A DNA stretch of 64,000 nucleotides from Tolypocladium sp. Sup5 PDA-1 (taxonomy: Eukaryota; Ascomycota; Sordariomycetes; Hypocreales; Ophiocordycipitaceae): contig JPHH03000004.1 of the NCBI GenBank assembly GCA_000750105.3, positions 62,001 through 126,000 of the forward strand, given 5' to 3'. Shown here piece after piece: positions 1 to 10,354 of this stretch; position 1 is the first letter of the stretch, and every line of letters starts with the position of its first letter. A program made the translations under genes and the position numbers. Under the pieces are notes generated by a model that worked only from the letters and a program-made list of their open reading frames with translations, was not told the DNA's origin and ran no database searches.

Positions 1-105
1 CAAGTCAGAGGCCGACTCCCGAGGACGACAGGCGCAGATCAAGGAAGCCAGGGGGGGGCGGGTTCTCACAGAGCACATCTGCTAAGAACCCCATCTCCCA
101 TATAG
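1..105 (+). other. Probable intron segment of the gene cut by the window edge
   Basis: This reads as the 3' part of an intron: a TGCTAAGA-like branch site near 80-86 is followed by a TATAG acceptor ending at 105. I see no convincing GTRNGT donor in it, so the intron probably starts outside the window. An open frame through the first 60 bases is possible, but it would need a poor donor. Confidence 0.4.
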
Positions 106-437
106 GCCTGGCCTCCAACAAGCATGCCCACCAGAAGTCTCTAACGAAGCACGCCGCCCCGGCCCTCAAGTCGACGAAGAGCCGGACTGGTGGCCATCAG
201 CCGGGGCATTCGAGGAAGCCATCGACGACACCATCAAAATCTGGCAGCGCCGCCAGCGCGAATAACTCTACGCTGAATCAACGAGGGCGTGAGTACTTGC
301 GGAGGCTCCGTCACAAGGGCTCGGCTGAGTCTGACTCGTCGTGGGTCAGCCCGACGGCTCGCCAGCTTGAGAACGGCGAGGTGAGCATACACACGACGTA
401 TCTCGACGAGAATGGGGATGTAACTTCGTGGGTATAA
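106..437 (+). CDS. C-terminal exon of an unidentified protein (5' end outside the window)
   Basis: An open frame runs from the acceptor at 105 to a TAA at 435-437 and encodes about 110 residues. The first half is basic and rich in Ser, Thr and Lys, with several SRKPS-like stretches typical of disordered tails. It ends in a more ordered-looking segment (RGREYLRRLRHKG, then LENGEVSIHTTYLDENGDV). I do not recognise the family. The frame enters the exon in the middle of a codon, so this is not a first exon. It could be the tail of a larger regulatory or chromatin-associated protein, but nothing here proves a function. The support is the clean branch site and acceptor plus an uninterrupted frame. 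Confidence 0.5.
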
Positions 438-890
438 GCTTCTCGTTGAGTCGGTAGCTTCGACAATACAAAGCCTATCCGCCCGAGTTGCGGCATCACA
501 TTTTCTTTGCATCGTACAGAGTGACCTCCCTTCCTTGCCTATATAGGCCGACAACGAACTTGCTCCAGTATGAAATCCATCGCCATAAACTGAACGCTGA
601 AATAGACTCGGTATGGTATCAATGCCTGCGGTTCGGGCAAGCATGACCCCGTGGTAGTCAATAGAAACACAGCCGCCACGGGAGCCGAGGTTGCCAAGGG
701 CTTCAAATGGAACCTGATCGTGGGTGGAGGAGAAGGCGGCAAAATAAGTCCTTCTTCTTGAAACTGGGGTCCTTGTCGTGAAGAGAGAGACCCCCTTTTG
801 GAGACCTTCCGTCGTGTTTGGCCATGGTGCTTTTGATATGTTGACCACGCCGCAGGACGTGTTCAAGAGCCATGCGCGGCGACGCAGGCT
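438..890. other. Intergenic, between convergent genes
   Basis: This holds the 3' flanks of the truncated + gene and of the - strand MPO1 gene. The open frames on the - strand look like random translations, and I see no other signal. Confidence 0.6.
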
Positions 891-1585
891 TTAGTGAGCC
901 TTGCCGTTCTTCGACTCGGCCCTGAACTTGGCAATCTCGACCTGCACCTGCTTCTCCACGCGGGTCTGCAGCTCCTTGCGATAGCCGAGCTTGAAGAGGA
1001 CCTCGAGCCACACGAACATGGGGGCCAGGAAGAGGGCCTGGACCAGATTGTCAAGTAGGGCGGGAGCGCGGCCCTCGAAGACGCCGTGGCCGACAAACTG
1101 CGCGATCCAAGACACCACGTGGACCACGAGAGCGGCCTGGAAGGTCATCTTGGGGTCCTCCATGCGCAGGTGGTTGGCAAAGGCGGCGCTGCCCACGCAA
1201 AAGGCGGCGAGGACGAAGCCCGCCACGGGCTCCAGCAGGACGTAGAGCGCGGCGTACAGGAGCGCGGCGATGGTGCCCAGGTTGAGGTCCAGGTACGGGA
1301 CGGTGAGCAAGGCGGGCGTCTGGATCAGCGTACCCGTATATGTGGCCTGATGCGAAGCGGCGGGTAAGAAGGTGCTGCCACGGATGAGGCGGAGGGAGAT
1401 GGACGGCGTACCATGCAAAAGGCAGAGACGAGGATGAGCGGCACGCAGACCATATGGATGGCCACGTTGACCGAGTTATGGTGGTAGGCGCCATACTGAG
1501 TGAGGCACGTGTCAGTACGTTGACTGCGGGCTCAAGTGAGGGCATCGCGTACAAAGGTCAAGTGCCTCTCCAGATCCAGCGACAT
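891..1585 (-). CDS. MPO1: Mpo1-like dioxygenase (DUF962/YGL010w family)
   Basis: Three exons read from the complement: 1553-1585, 1412-1495 and 891-1346, giving 190 residues. Seen: an MSLDLERHLTF start, a Tyr-His-His-Asn motif in exon 2, several hydrophobic membrane helices, and the family block FVGHGVFEGRAPALLDNL near residues 126-143. Both introns (57 and 65 nt) fall between codons. Known: yeast Mpo1 is an Fe(II)-dependent ER membrane dioxygenase in the alpha-oxidation of 2-hydroxy fatty acids during phytosphingosine breakdown, and the conserved His residues are thought to bind iron. The length is close to that of the yeast protein (174 residues). The start was chosen as the first ATG giving the family N-terminus. 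It is transcribed away from RPB7. Confidence 0.9.
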
Positions 1586-2868
1586 CGTGGCGACGGGCTC
1601 GGGGGCTCGGGGGCTCGCGATGGGAGCGGTTGAGGCTCGTAGACGAGGGCAGAGTGCTGAAGAGGGCTTGTGTGGAAAGGGGCGAAGGAGGAAAGGACCC
1701 TGGATTTTTGGGTTGCTGGAGGCGGCGCTGAACAGCCACTCTCGTGTTCCATGCAAAACAAAGGGAACCCCAGGGCCGGTTGCATCACATCAGTTCATGT
1801 CGGGTGCTGTAGGGTAAGGCTGTGGTTGAAGAGAGCGTGGGGCAGCGCCGCCACTGTCACGGGCCTCGGATCAAGCTCCGTATTCGTACCCGGTACTTCC
1901 ATCGGCGTGCCCTGGACCCCATGCCGCCCGCAGAGTCACAATCCGGGGGCGCTGTGCATTAGCGGGCTTGCTTGATTTACGTACATACCAACGACGATGC
2001 GGCCGCGAAGCCTTTCTCGAGCCGGAGCAGATGCGCTGTCTGGAGGTTCTGCGCCGTGATAGCAGGCGCTCCATGGACGCGTAGTCGCTGTACCGGATAC
2101 CTTTCACGGGGCAATTGTTGGCTCCCCTGGGTGTGACAGCTGGAGGCGTTGGCGGGCCGATTCCTGGGGTAACCAGGTCGCACAACTGCGAGCAAGAGAC
2201 CACTGATTCAGCTGCACAGAGACTGCCCGCGTGCCGAAAAAAAATAAAAAATAAAATAAAATCAAGTACGAATACTAGCTCTGCAGCATAGACGAGCAAC
2301 AGGAGAACCAAATCCAGGCCCCAGTGGACGCGAGGTTCATCGCAGCAGACTGAAATCCAGCACACTTGCGCTGTAAATGGTCCCTGTGACAGGGGGCTGA
2401 CAGGGCTGATGATTGTCCGAATCCCGATTTCCCTCAGGCTGCGGCGCACGGACCACCTCGCCCATCCGCCAGACTTATTGAGTGGACGAGATTTCAACCA
2501 CCACCCTCGAACCCCAACTTTCCTTCAGCCTCGTCGCGCTCATCACCAGCTCCATCCACCCCCAGCAACCCTCTCCCAGTCGGGGAGCCAGCAGCGCACG
2601 TCTCGAGGCGGCGAGACTCTCACTGTGCTTCGGTTTCCGCTTCCCGACTCGCCTCTCTCGCGCCGCTCGCGCCTCCCACGCCCCGTCTCTCGATCGTTGC
2701 TGTCAGCGTGCCGTTCCTTTCTCGAGCAGCCTGGTGCCGCAAGCCAGTCCTCCCATCGCCGGTACCTCGAGCGACCCGATACGATAACGAGGCCTTGAAC
2801 TGCCTAGAGCTGCCCCTGAGCACTCCTCGAGAACACTGCAGACTTACGGCCGCGGTGACGCGCCCAAG
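1586..2868. other. Divergent promoter region between MPO1 and RPB7
   Basis: About 1.3 kb of 5' flank for two genes. It has a short A-rich tract near 2236-2263 and pyrimidine-rich sequence upstream of RPB7. Several open frames span it on both strands, but none shows family-like sequence or convincing splice structure. Confidence 0.6.
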
Positions 2869-3552
2869 ATGTTCTTCCTCTACAACATGGAGCGCCGGGT
2901 GACGCTGCATCCCTCGTACTTTGGCCGCAACATGCACGAGCTCGTCACCAGCAAGCTGCTCAAGGACGTCGAGGGCACGTGCGCCGGCAGCTACTACATC
3001 ATCTCCATCATGGATACCTTCGACATCTCGGAAGGCCGCATCCTGCCCAGCAGCGGTCTCGCAGAGTTCACTGTCGGTTACCGCGCGGTCGTGTGGCGGC
3101 CCTTCAAGGGCGAGACGGTAAGGCGAAGCAAGCCCCGTCGTCGATGCAGAGATGGCTAATGTTGGGCAGGTCGATGCCGTCGTCTACTCGATTAACCCAC
3201 AGGGCTTCTTTGCCCAGGCTGGTCCGCTGCGGCTCTTTGTGTCGGCGCACGTAAGTGATTCTCTACCCTTCGAACGTCTATCAGGGCATCATGGCTAACC
3301 ATGGATACAGTTGATTCCCAGCGACATCAAGTGGGACCCCAACGCGACGCCCCCTCAGTTTACCAACAACGAGGACACCGTCATCGAGCCCGGAACCCAC
3401 GTCCGCGTCAAGATTATCGGCACGAGAACCGAGGTCGGAGAGATGTGGGCCATTGGCAGCATCAAGGAGGACTACCTCGGGTTGGTTCGCTCTGCGGAAC
3501 CTCATACGTCTCCCATCGCTAACCCAAATGCTGCAGGTGCCTCCAAGACTGA
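2869..3552 (+). CDS. RPB7: DNA-directed RNA polymerase II subunit Rpb7
   Basis: Four exons (2869-3117, 3170-3250, 3311-3480, 3537-3552) give 171 residues, the same length as yeast Rpb7. Seen: the N-terminal tip-associated RNP block starting MFFLYNMERRVTLHPSYFG, the PSSGLAEFTVGYRAVVWRPF stretch, and a C-terminal S1/OB block with HVRVKIIGTRTEVGEMWAIG. Known: Rpb7 pairs with Rpb4 to form the stalk of Pol II, acting in initiation and binding nascent RNA. The last intron (3481-3536) has a GTTGGT donor, a GCTAACC branch site and a CTGCAG acceptor. Spliced, the protein ends LGCLQD. If the intron is retained, the frame instead runs to 3724 with an acidic tail (see findings). The body of the protein is secure; the exact C-terminus less so. 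Confidence 0.96.
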
Positions 3553-4550
3553 TGAGGCCTTGGCCGACGAGGCCAAGGCTGATGAGACCATGGTGGACGG
3601 GGCCGAGTCTGTTGCGACCGAGTCTGTCACCATGGCTGACGAATCTGAGTCTGTTGCGACCCTGGCTGGTGAGTCCGAGCCTGATGTGACCATGGCCGAT
3701 GAGTCCATGGCCGACGAGGCGTAGCGCAAGTGCGCAACGCATAGCACGGATTTAAACCGAGGGGAAGCTTTGAGCAACATGTTGCCCTCATAACTTGAAG
3801 CTTGTTTGTACAAAATTGGGCGAGATAAACAAATGCGCGCGTGTTCGACAGAGGCACGCGAGAGGACGGGAGTGGCGAGCTCGGACTTGGACTGGCAGCC
3901 CGCATGAGAGGGGCAGGAGGTGATTGCCTTGACCAGCTCTTCTCTCGTCCGTTCCAGAGAATACGGCCGCTCTGGATACGTGGGAATCAACGCTCAGGGA
4001 GTGTTGCAGCCTATTTACGACGAAAATGGTGAGGCTTAACGAACATTGGCTGTGCAGGCTGTGCAGCATCATGTCTATAAAGATAGACCAATTACGCAAG
4101 TATGATATGCGGATCGGTGCCATCTCATTGTGTCCGCACATGTTGCAGCGACCAGCAGGCAGCCGGCCGGTCTTGCCTTGCATTTGCCAGCATTGGAGAG
4201 CCTTGTGAAATACCGTTGTAGGTATTTAATCTCGTTGCTCGGGGCAGCTGCGTCCGACCGAGAATCGGAGAGGCAGCGGAACCCCCACATCCTGCGGGAT
4301 CGGAACCCCCGCGCCCCCGTAGCTCCCCGCAATTGACGGGACCTTCAACGTCGGGCTACCCATGCAACCGCCTATTCGTGCGCACCTGGGACGGAAAACT
4401 AAAACACGGATACGTACTCGGAGCTTTCGCCATTTTGATACCCTGCCTTTAGGCTTTACCCAGTTTATTCAATTCGGCCTAGTGTCTGCGCCGTGAACTG
4501 CCGAGGGCCGATCCCGCAAGACTGACGTTCCCCCCCGCAGTGTCATATCA
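3553..4550. other. Intergenic, with an acidic-repeat frame at its left edge
   Basis: The first 170 bases (to about 3724) hold an imperfect tandem repeat around ATGGCCGACGAG-like units. They are open in the frame that follows from retaining the last RPB7 intron. The rest is the RPB7 3' flank and the promoter of the aldolase gene; I see nothing else in it. Confidence 0.6.
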
Positions 4551-5722
4551 ATGTCATCGACCTACATCATGAACGCCCTTGTGACGAGGACGACAACAAC
4601 ACCAGCAGCAGTAGCAGCTATCAGGACAGCACCGCGCCGATTACTTTCACAGCCGAGATCGTTCAGCGTGACGCCGAGACGAGGCACGATGCAGGCGTCC
4701 AACAGGCTCAAGACGGCGTTTTCCCAGGGCAAGCAGTCCCTGGGCATGTGGCAGATGCTGCCCGGCGCCAACGTGTCGCGGCTGCTGGCGCGCTCGGGCG
4801 TCGACTGGGTCGTGGTGGACTGCGAGCATGGGAACATTGACGGTATGGGATCGGTTGCTTGAGCTTGAGCCAGTGTACTGACGGGTGCTGCTACTGATTA
4901 GACGGAGCAATGCACGATGCTGTTCCAGCAATTGCGGCGTTGGGCGTCTCCCCTATCGTCCGGATTCCCGATATCCAGTCATGGATGGTCAAGCGTGAGT
5001 GTGCATGTTATTTGCCCACCACACAGAGCTGACTGACAGCTTTAACAGGAGCCTTGGATGCCGGAGCTCACGGGGTACGTCGTATTCTCACATGAGAAAG
5101 ATGGCTCGCTGAGCATGGACGCTGATGCGCATCCAGGTCCTCGTCCCGTTGCTACGCACAGTCGAACAGGCCAAGGAACTCGTCCAGGCCGCCAAATTTC
5201 CTCCCGTCGGGCGACGTGGCTTCGGCTCTCCCATAAGCGCAGAACGCTTCCACCCCATGCCCACCTTCACCGAGTACCTGCAGCAAGCCAACGATGCGCT
5301 CTTGACCATGGTCCAGATCGAGACACGAGAAGCTCTCGAAGTCGTTGATGAGGTTGCTGCCGTGGACGGCATCGACGTCCTCTTCATCGGCCCCTTTGAC
5401 CTCGGTACACCCGTCCCGGCTTGTCGCAGACCCCAAGACTTGCTGACCTCGCATAGGAAACAACATCGGCCACCCCATCCTCAACGGCGTCGTCGCCCCC
5501 GAACTCAAGGCCGCCATCGCAAAGACCCTCGCCGCGTGCAGGAAGTCTGGCAAGAAGTGCGGCATCTACTCGACGAGCGGCGAGCAGGCCAAGGTGTTTG
5601 CGGACCAGGGCTTCGACATGATCAGCGTGGCGTCAGACTACACGGCCCTCGACTACGTGCTGAAGCAGCAGTTCAGCGTGGCCAGCGGCGGGGCCGCGCC
5701 GTCCAAGGGGGCGTCGTATTAA
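4551..5722 (+). CDS. HpcH/HpaI-family class II aldolase, probably mitochondrial
   Basis: Five exons (4551-4842, 4902-4994, 5049-5074, 5137-5404, 5457-5722) give 314 residues. Seen: His93 in DCEHGN, Arg118 in PIVRIPD, Glu199 in VQIE and Asp225 in GPFDLG. Their spacing closely matches the catalytic His, Arg, Glu and Asp of E. coli HpcH. The stretch GRRGFGSP is also typical. Known: members are metal-dependent aldolases that split or form 2-keto-3-deoxy or 4-hydroxy-2-keto acids to pyruvate plus an aldehyde; the substrate cannot be told from sequence. The first 45 residues are rich in Arg, Ser, Thr and Ala, lack acidic residues and end RSFSVTPRR, which looks like a mitochondrial presequence (inference). 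Alternative starts at Met7 or Met47 are possible. Confidence 0.9.
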
Positions 5723-5798
5723 CAATGCCCGGCGAGGCGAGCTTGTCTGAGATTGCGGTGTTTCGAGTAGGACGGCTGTCGGCTTGGTGGAGGGCTAG

Positions 5799-6179
5799 CT
5801 AGCTCTCTTCGATCTGGTCCATCTTTGCTTCGACTTGTTCCGGTGTGAACCGGTGCATTAATTTGACGGCCTTGCCGGCCATGCTCACGTCCTCTTCCTT
5901 TGCCTCTGCCTTGCTGATGTGAACCTGTCCCGGTGTTAGCATCATGCACACAGCGCCTGCTGCACCATCTACAAGGCAACTTACGACAGGGATATCAAAG
6001 TCGTACAGTTCCCTCCACGACTTGGACTCTGGCTGCGCCAGGTTCACCTCCCGGTAGACAAACGGCCGCTGGTCCCATACCTCAGACAGGACGCCCTTGG
6101 CCTGCGTGCAGAGCCCGCAGTTCTCGCGGGTGAAGAATGTGATTCTGCAGGCCTGCAGGAGACGTCGGGAGGCGAACAT
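5799..6179 (-). CDS. Glutaredoxin/thioredoxin-fold protein (DUF836-like)
   Basis: Two exons (5985-6179 and 5799-5924, complement) give 106 residues. The intron has a GTAAGT donor and a GCTAACA branch site, and it joins the Pro-Val of FDIPV to VHIS, restoring the cis-Pro region of a thioredoxin fold. Seen: a CGLC redox motif at residues 21-24 after a beta-strand (RITFFT), then REVNL and FDIPVVHI. Known: DUF836 proteins resemble glutaredoxins (yeast YDR286C), and their reaction is poorly defined. Ignoring the intron would insert an unrelated 20-residue segment. It is transcribed divergently from the CHORD-CS gene across 332 bp. Its Arg-rich, hydrophobic start could be a short mitochondrial signal, but this is uncertain. 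Confidence 0.85.
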   Translation of the reverse strand: MFASRRLLQACRITFFTRENCGLCTQAKGVLSEVWDQRPFVYREVNLAQPESKSWRELYDFDIPVVSCLVDGAAGAVCMMLTPGQVHISKAEAKEEDVSMAGKAVKLMHRFTPEQVEAKMDQIEES

Positions 6180-6511
6180 TTTCGAACAGTTCTTCTGTCA
6201 GGAAAGCTGTTTTCGTGAAATCCGTCGAGCTTGTCGAAGCTGATTACTGGATTTAATGCTCCAGGGGTCTAATCGCATGTCACAGGCGGCCCCCAACCCC
6301 CGCACCAGGACGGGCAGGCGGTGAGGGTCCACCGCCGCTTCCGTCGTCATGATCTTGCAGCTCGCTTTCTAGAAGATCCCACCCCACCACCACCTAGTTA
6401 TAAGCCCAACGCAAAAGACAGCTTCCGTCCCATCCATTCCGCCTCTTGCGCTTCGAACCGTTGGTCGCTTCTCGAGGATCTACAGCTACTTGATTGAATA
6501 CCGTCTTCACA
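6180..6511. other. Divergent promoter between the glutaredoxin-like and CHORD-CS genes
   Basis: Contains a TTCTAGAA palindrome at 6367-6374 and a TTATAA at 6398-6403, both nearer the CHORD-CS start. No gene is seen. Confidence 0.6.
6367..6374. promoter_or_regulatory. Candidate minimal heat-shock element
   Basis: TTCTAGAA is a two-unit inverted nTTCnnGAAn site, 138 bp upstream of the ATG of an Hsp90 co-chaperone. A third unit, usual for strong Hsf1 binding, is not evident. The same octamer also occurs by chance at 22909-22916. Confidence 0.3.
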
Positions 6512-7649
6512 ATGGCGCAGAAATGCGTCCATCAGGGCTGCGGCAAGGACTTTTTGGACCCTACGGAAAAGTGCGAGTACCACCCCGGCCCGCCCATCTT
6601 CCACGAGGGGCAGAAAGGTAAGGAACAGCAAACATCCCAGAGCTCGACCCGGCTGCGGGCGGCATCTATTCTGCGCGTGCAATACCATTGGGGTTCTAAT
6701 AGTTGGCCGGCAGGATGGAAGTGCTGCAAGCCGCGCGTCCTGACGTTTGACGAGTTCATGGACATCCCGCCCTGCACGACAGGCACGCACTCCACCACCG
6801 ACAAGCCGCCGCAACTGGAGGAGAAGCCGCAAGACGACGACGCCGCGCTGGCCAAGAAGATTGAGGCCCTCGCCGCGTCTTCTGCTGCTGCTGTGCCGGG
6901 CCGGGCGCCAATCCAGACCGCGGAGCACGTGCCCACACCGCCGCCGCCGCCGCCCGAGACGGACGACGACGACCCGAGCCTGGCGATCCCCGACGGCGCC
7001 GAGTGCAGGCGCCGGACGTGCGGGCAAAAGTACAGGAAGGCGGGCGCGGCGCGGGAGGGCGAGCAGTGCGTGCACCACCCGGGCGTGCCCATCTTCCACG
7101 AGGGCAGCAAGGGGTATTCGTGCTGCAAGCGGCGGGTGCTGGAGTTTGACCAGTTCATGAAGATTGAGGGCTGCCAGACCAAGGACAGGCATCTCTTCAT
7201 TGGCAGCGGCAAGACGGACAAGGCTAAGCCCAAGGCCGCAGGCCAGAAGGTGCTGGACACGGTCAGGTGAGTTCAAACCCATTACGCTTCCAGCGGAGGC
7301 CATCAGCCATTCTGACAGCGAGATCTTCAGGCACGACTTTTACCAAACGCCGGCGAGCGTCATCGCGTCCTTTTTCCTCAAGAAGATCAACAAGGAGACG
7401 GCCAAGGTGGAGTTCCAACCACAACAGCTGGTCCTCGACCTGACGACGAGCGACTCGCCGCCGAAGCGATATGCTGCCGAGGTGCCGCTCTTTGCACCAA
7501 TCAACGCGGAAAAGTCGTCGTACAAGGTGCTGGGGACGAAGCTGGAGCTGACGCTGGCCAAGGCGGACGGCGCATCGTGGCCGGTGCTGCGCGGTGACGA
7601 GGCGTTGACGGGAGAGATTCTGCAGGTCGGACGGGCTGGGCGAGCATAG
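6512..7649 (+). CDS. CHORD and CS domain protein (Hsp90 co-chaperone, RAR1/CHORDC1 family)
   Basis: Three exons (6512-6617, 6714-7266, 7331-7649) give 325 residues. Seen: CHORD 1 at about residues 5-62 (CVHQGCGKDF, then YHPGPPIFHEG, GWKCC, TFDEFMDIPPC); a Pro/Asp-rich linker; CHORD 2 at about 150-215 (CRRRTCGQKY, YHPG-like HHPGVPIFHEG, YSCCKRR, FDQFMKIEGC); and a CS domain from about 220 beginning HDFYQTPASVIASFFLK. Known: CHORD domains bind two zinc ions each through Cys and His and contact the Hsp90 ATPase domain, while the CS domain has a p23-like fold; plant RAR1 works with Sgt1 and Hsp90 to stabilise NLR receptors. Both introns restore the domain sequence exactly. An NLR gene lies 8 kb away, which may be coincidence. 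Confidence 0.94.
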
Positions 7650-8471
7650 AATCAAACACCTCGGTACGGAGAAGAAAAGAAATGGAGCGATGACTCTAGT
7701 GAGTGACCAAGCCGGCCGGCTCTTTTGTCCCGTGAAAACGGCGCCAGCCTCATCGGCCAAGATGAGCATCTGGGGTCGAGTAATAAAAGCCGCCCACGGG
7801 CCACGGCAGCCAAACAGGAACGAGCCAAAGAGAGCGAGCCTCGTCGAGCACGTTGGCAGTGACAAGCCACGCCACGTGAAGCCGACGGCAAGAATATTGG
7901 ATGAAAGTGATGTCGGCCCAGCCCAGCCCAGCCCAGCCAGCCCATGGCACACCGAGAGCCGTGCTGATAAGAGCCTCCGTGCCTAGCGCACCACCAATTG
8001 CGCCGTCACCAATGAGTCGCAATGACACCAACAAATTCGGCTACGTAAACGGGGCTGAGATTCGGCGAAGCTCACTGGCTGCCGCGGCCGCTGGCGACTC
8101 GGGTGCCCAGCGTGAATAGCCCGGGCTGCCTGCGATAGCGACTGATAAAGAGCCCATCATCGGGTACGATAATGAGGAATTTGGCACGCTGGGCATGGGC
8201 GCACTTGTGCCTTGTGGCGCAATGCTTCAAGTGCTTATCGATGAGCGAGGTTGACGTGACTGCGCGGCGCGTTCCCCTGGGGTGCGCTCGCTGGCTGGTA
8301 TAATAACGTTGCGCTCGCTCCGGGTTCGGATGTGTGTCAACTCTAATAATAAGCCTAAGGTGCTGCTGTTTCACCAGATCATTACCGCTGTGTCGCCTGA
8401 ATCTTTCGTCTCTTTGCGACGCTGCGATACTTCCCTCCGGAGTCTATCAGCGTCAGTCAGCCCGTCCCAGA
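7650..8471. other. Intergenic between the CHORD-CS and DUF3602 genes
   Basis: Holds the 3' flank of one gene and the promoter of the next. A (GCCCA)n run lies at 7916-7942. No supported gene. Confidence 0.6.
7916..7942. repeat. GCCCA pentanucleotide microsatellite
   Basis: About five tandem GCCCA units, slightly degenerate at the right end. Confidence 0.8.
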
Positions 8472-9082
8472 ATGACCGCCGAGGTCTCACATGGCCGGGG
8501 CGGCGCCGGAAACATCAACGTCGACGACACCCCGTACGTCGATGGCGAAGTCGTGCGCACCGGAGTTGAGGGCAGCCACGGTGATGGAGCGTACAGCGCT
8601 GGCCGAGGAGGTAGGTCTGATGACTTCCGTCGCCCATTCTCAACTTGTCTTTGTTGCAGCCACCCTGGCCGTCTCGGCGCATGGCCTCAGCTCGGCGTGC
8701 CTTGTCTTGCATTTACAAGCGGGCGCTGAGAGCGCCTTTACCGGACTGCGCGAGACTGCACATTGCTCGTTGTGCGAATTCACGTAATCAGCCACAGGGA
8801 GAGTTTGGTTAACGAGTCTGTCAAACAGGAGCCGGCAACATCGGTGATATAGGCACGGCCGCCGGCCAGCGCAAGGATCAGGACGTCATCCCCGAGGTTG
8901 CGGTCCGTCCGAGCCAAGACACCCAGGACTTCCACACCGGCCGGGGCGGCGCCGGCAATGAGCACACGGCCCTCGACCTCGAGAAGAAGGCAGCCGACAA
9001 GGCTCGCCTCGCCGGTGCGCCGATCAGCCTGGCGGATAAGCTCAAGGTGAAGTTGTTCAGTGCGTTCAGCAGCAAGAAGTGA
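8472..9082 (+). CDS. DUF3602 protein with three GRGGAGN motifs
   Basis: Two exons (8472-8610 and 8829-9082) give 130 residues. Seen: the heptamer GRGGAGN occurs three times, at residues 8-14, 44-50 and 84-90, and the second copy is rebuilt only by splicing (GRG then GAGN). The rest is small, polar and probably disordered until a C-terminal helix (ISLADKLKVKLFSAF). Known: DUF3602 is a fungal family defined by this repeated Gly-rich signature, with no established function. The 218-nt intron is long for this window, but no alternative exon inside it keeps the motif. The GRGGAGN repeats recall RGG-type RNA-binding tracts, but that is only a resemblance. Confidence 0.82.
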
Positions 9083-10354
9083 GAACTCGGTCCTGGCAAA
9101 GGGGATATCACGTCGAATGAACTCCTGTAAGGGGAGGTCGGCGACCACCTGTACGCAACTATTCGTTTCTGCTTTCTGCTCGTTATAGAATACCAATGAT
9201 ATCCTACCGCAGTTTTCTTTGCAGTTTTCTTTGATTACGGAGTAGAGGCAGTAGCATCGTTCGATGGTCCAGCCCGTATTCGCATGTCCGGTAGCAGTCT
9301 TGGCGGAGGATTGGGAGGCAACCCCAATCCCTCGAGAGCCAGTGTTCGGCACACCGGCCTCTTGCAGCCGCATTCATGTTCATCAACTGCGTGAAGCTGA
9401 GTATGCCTTTCTCGGCTTTCGCATTGGGAGCTGAAAGGAGAGCGTCGGGCGGCTTGTGGATTATCGTCTGAAGCCTCGTGATCGTCCCACCACCTGATAC
9501 CCCCACCACCCTTGATCCCCAAACTCCCCACTTGGGGCCACGGGTGACAGATTCGTACATCTGATGAGCTGGATGCCTCTGGATGCCTGCAGTGTCGGTA
9601 GGCACAGACTGAAGGGAAGAAGAGACTGTCCTCGGACTGCAGAAGCGTGGTTGTGTGAGCGATATCGCGACTCGAAAGAGAGTGAGGCGCAAGGGCTTGT
9701 GGTGACTCGAACTGATTCGGTCGGAAACGAGGATCGCCTGGGGCGCTCTTTGGGAATGCAACCCATAACTATGCAAGCTATGATCCGCGGAGGCTTCGCA
9801 CACCACAGGAGATTAGCCGCAAGCCCAGAAGGGACCGACACGAAGGGACCGCCTCGCAGCGAATAGGCAGCGAGGGCAGCCCCGTGAGGACATGGGTTGC
9901 CCCCTCTGATTGCCTCATTGTGCAGCGCTGGACAACGCCGCGAGACATCCGAGCTCTGCTCTGCTGAAGGAGCCTGGAGAGGGCCGGCAAGGCCGCCTGT
10001 TGAAGGGATATATCATATATGTATGCGCGTTGCCTGCCTGCTTCTTTGTTTGGTGCAGAAGAAACAACTGCCGCCTGGTTGCCGTGATCTTGTCCGCCTC
10101 CTCCAACGGTGTAACGACTGGCTGAGCTGAATCGGGATATGCTCGCTGAGCACAACCGACGCGGGTGCAGGCACGGGTCCTGTTCTGGACTCGGGACGAG
10201 TGAGTGGCCAGCGAGTGTTGCACTGATTGATTCCCTGCTTGCACGGTGAGGGTTGCAGGTGAGCTCGCATCAGCCAGGCTGCGGTGAGGTGCCACAGCGT
10301 CCATCACGTGTGCAAGGGTAGTGGCCACAGGCTTCTGTGGCGCGAGCTCTCAGC
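9083..10354. other. Intergenic upstream of ATG22
   Basis: About 1.3 kb with no supported gene; the longest frames are low-quality - strand translations. One copy of the TACGGAGTA motif lies at 9236-9244. Confidence 0.6.

Noticed and set aside
1871..2497. 208-codon - strand frame upstream of MPO1
   Set aside because: No recognisable domain, no ATG-context or splice support; likely chance in promoter sequence.
3281..3742. 153-codon frame antisense to RPB7, with Gly/His/Leu repeats
   Set aside because: Its repeats are the reverse reading of the acidic repeat on +, and the rest is antisense to conserved RPB7 exons.
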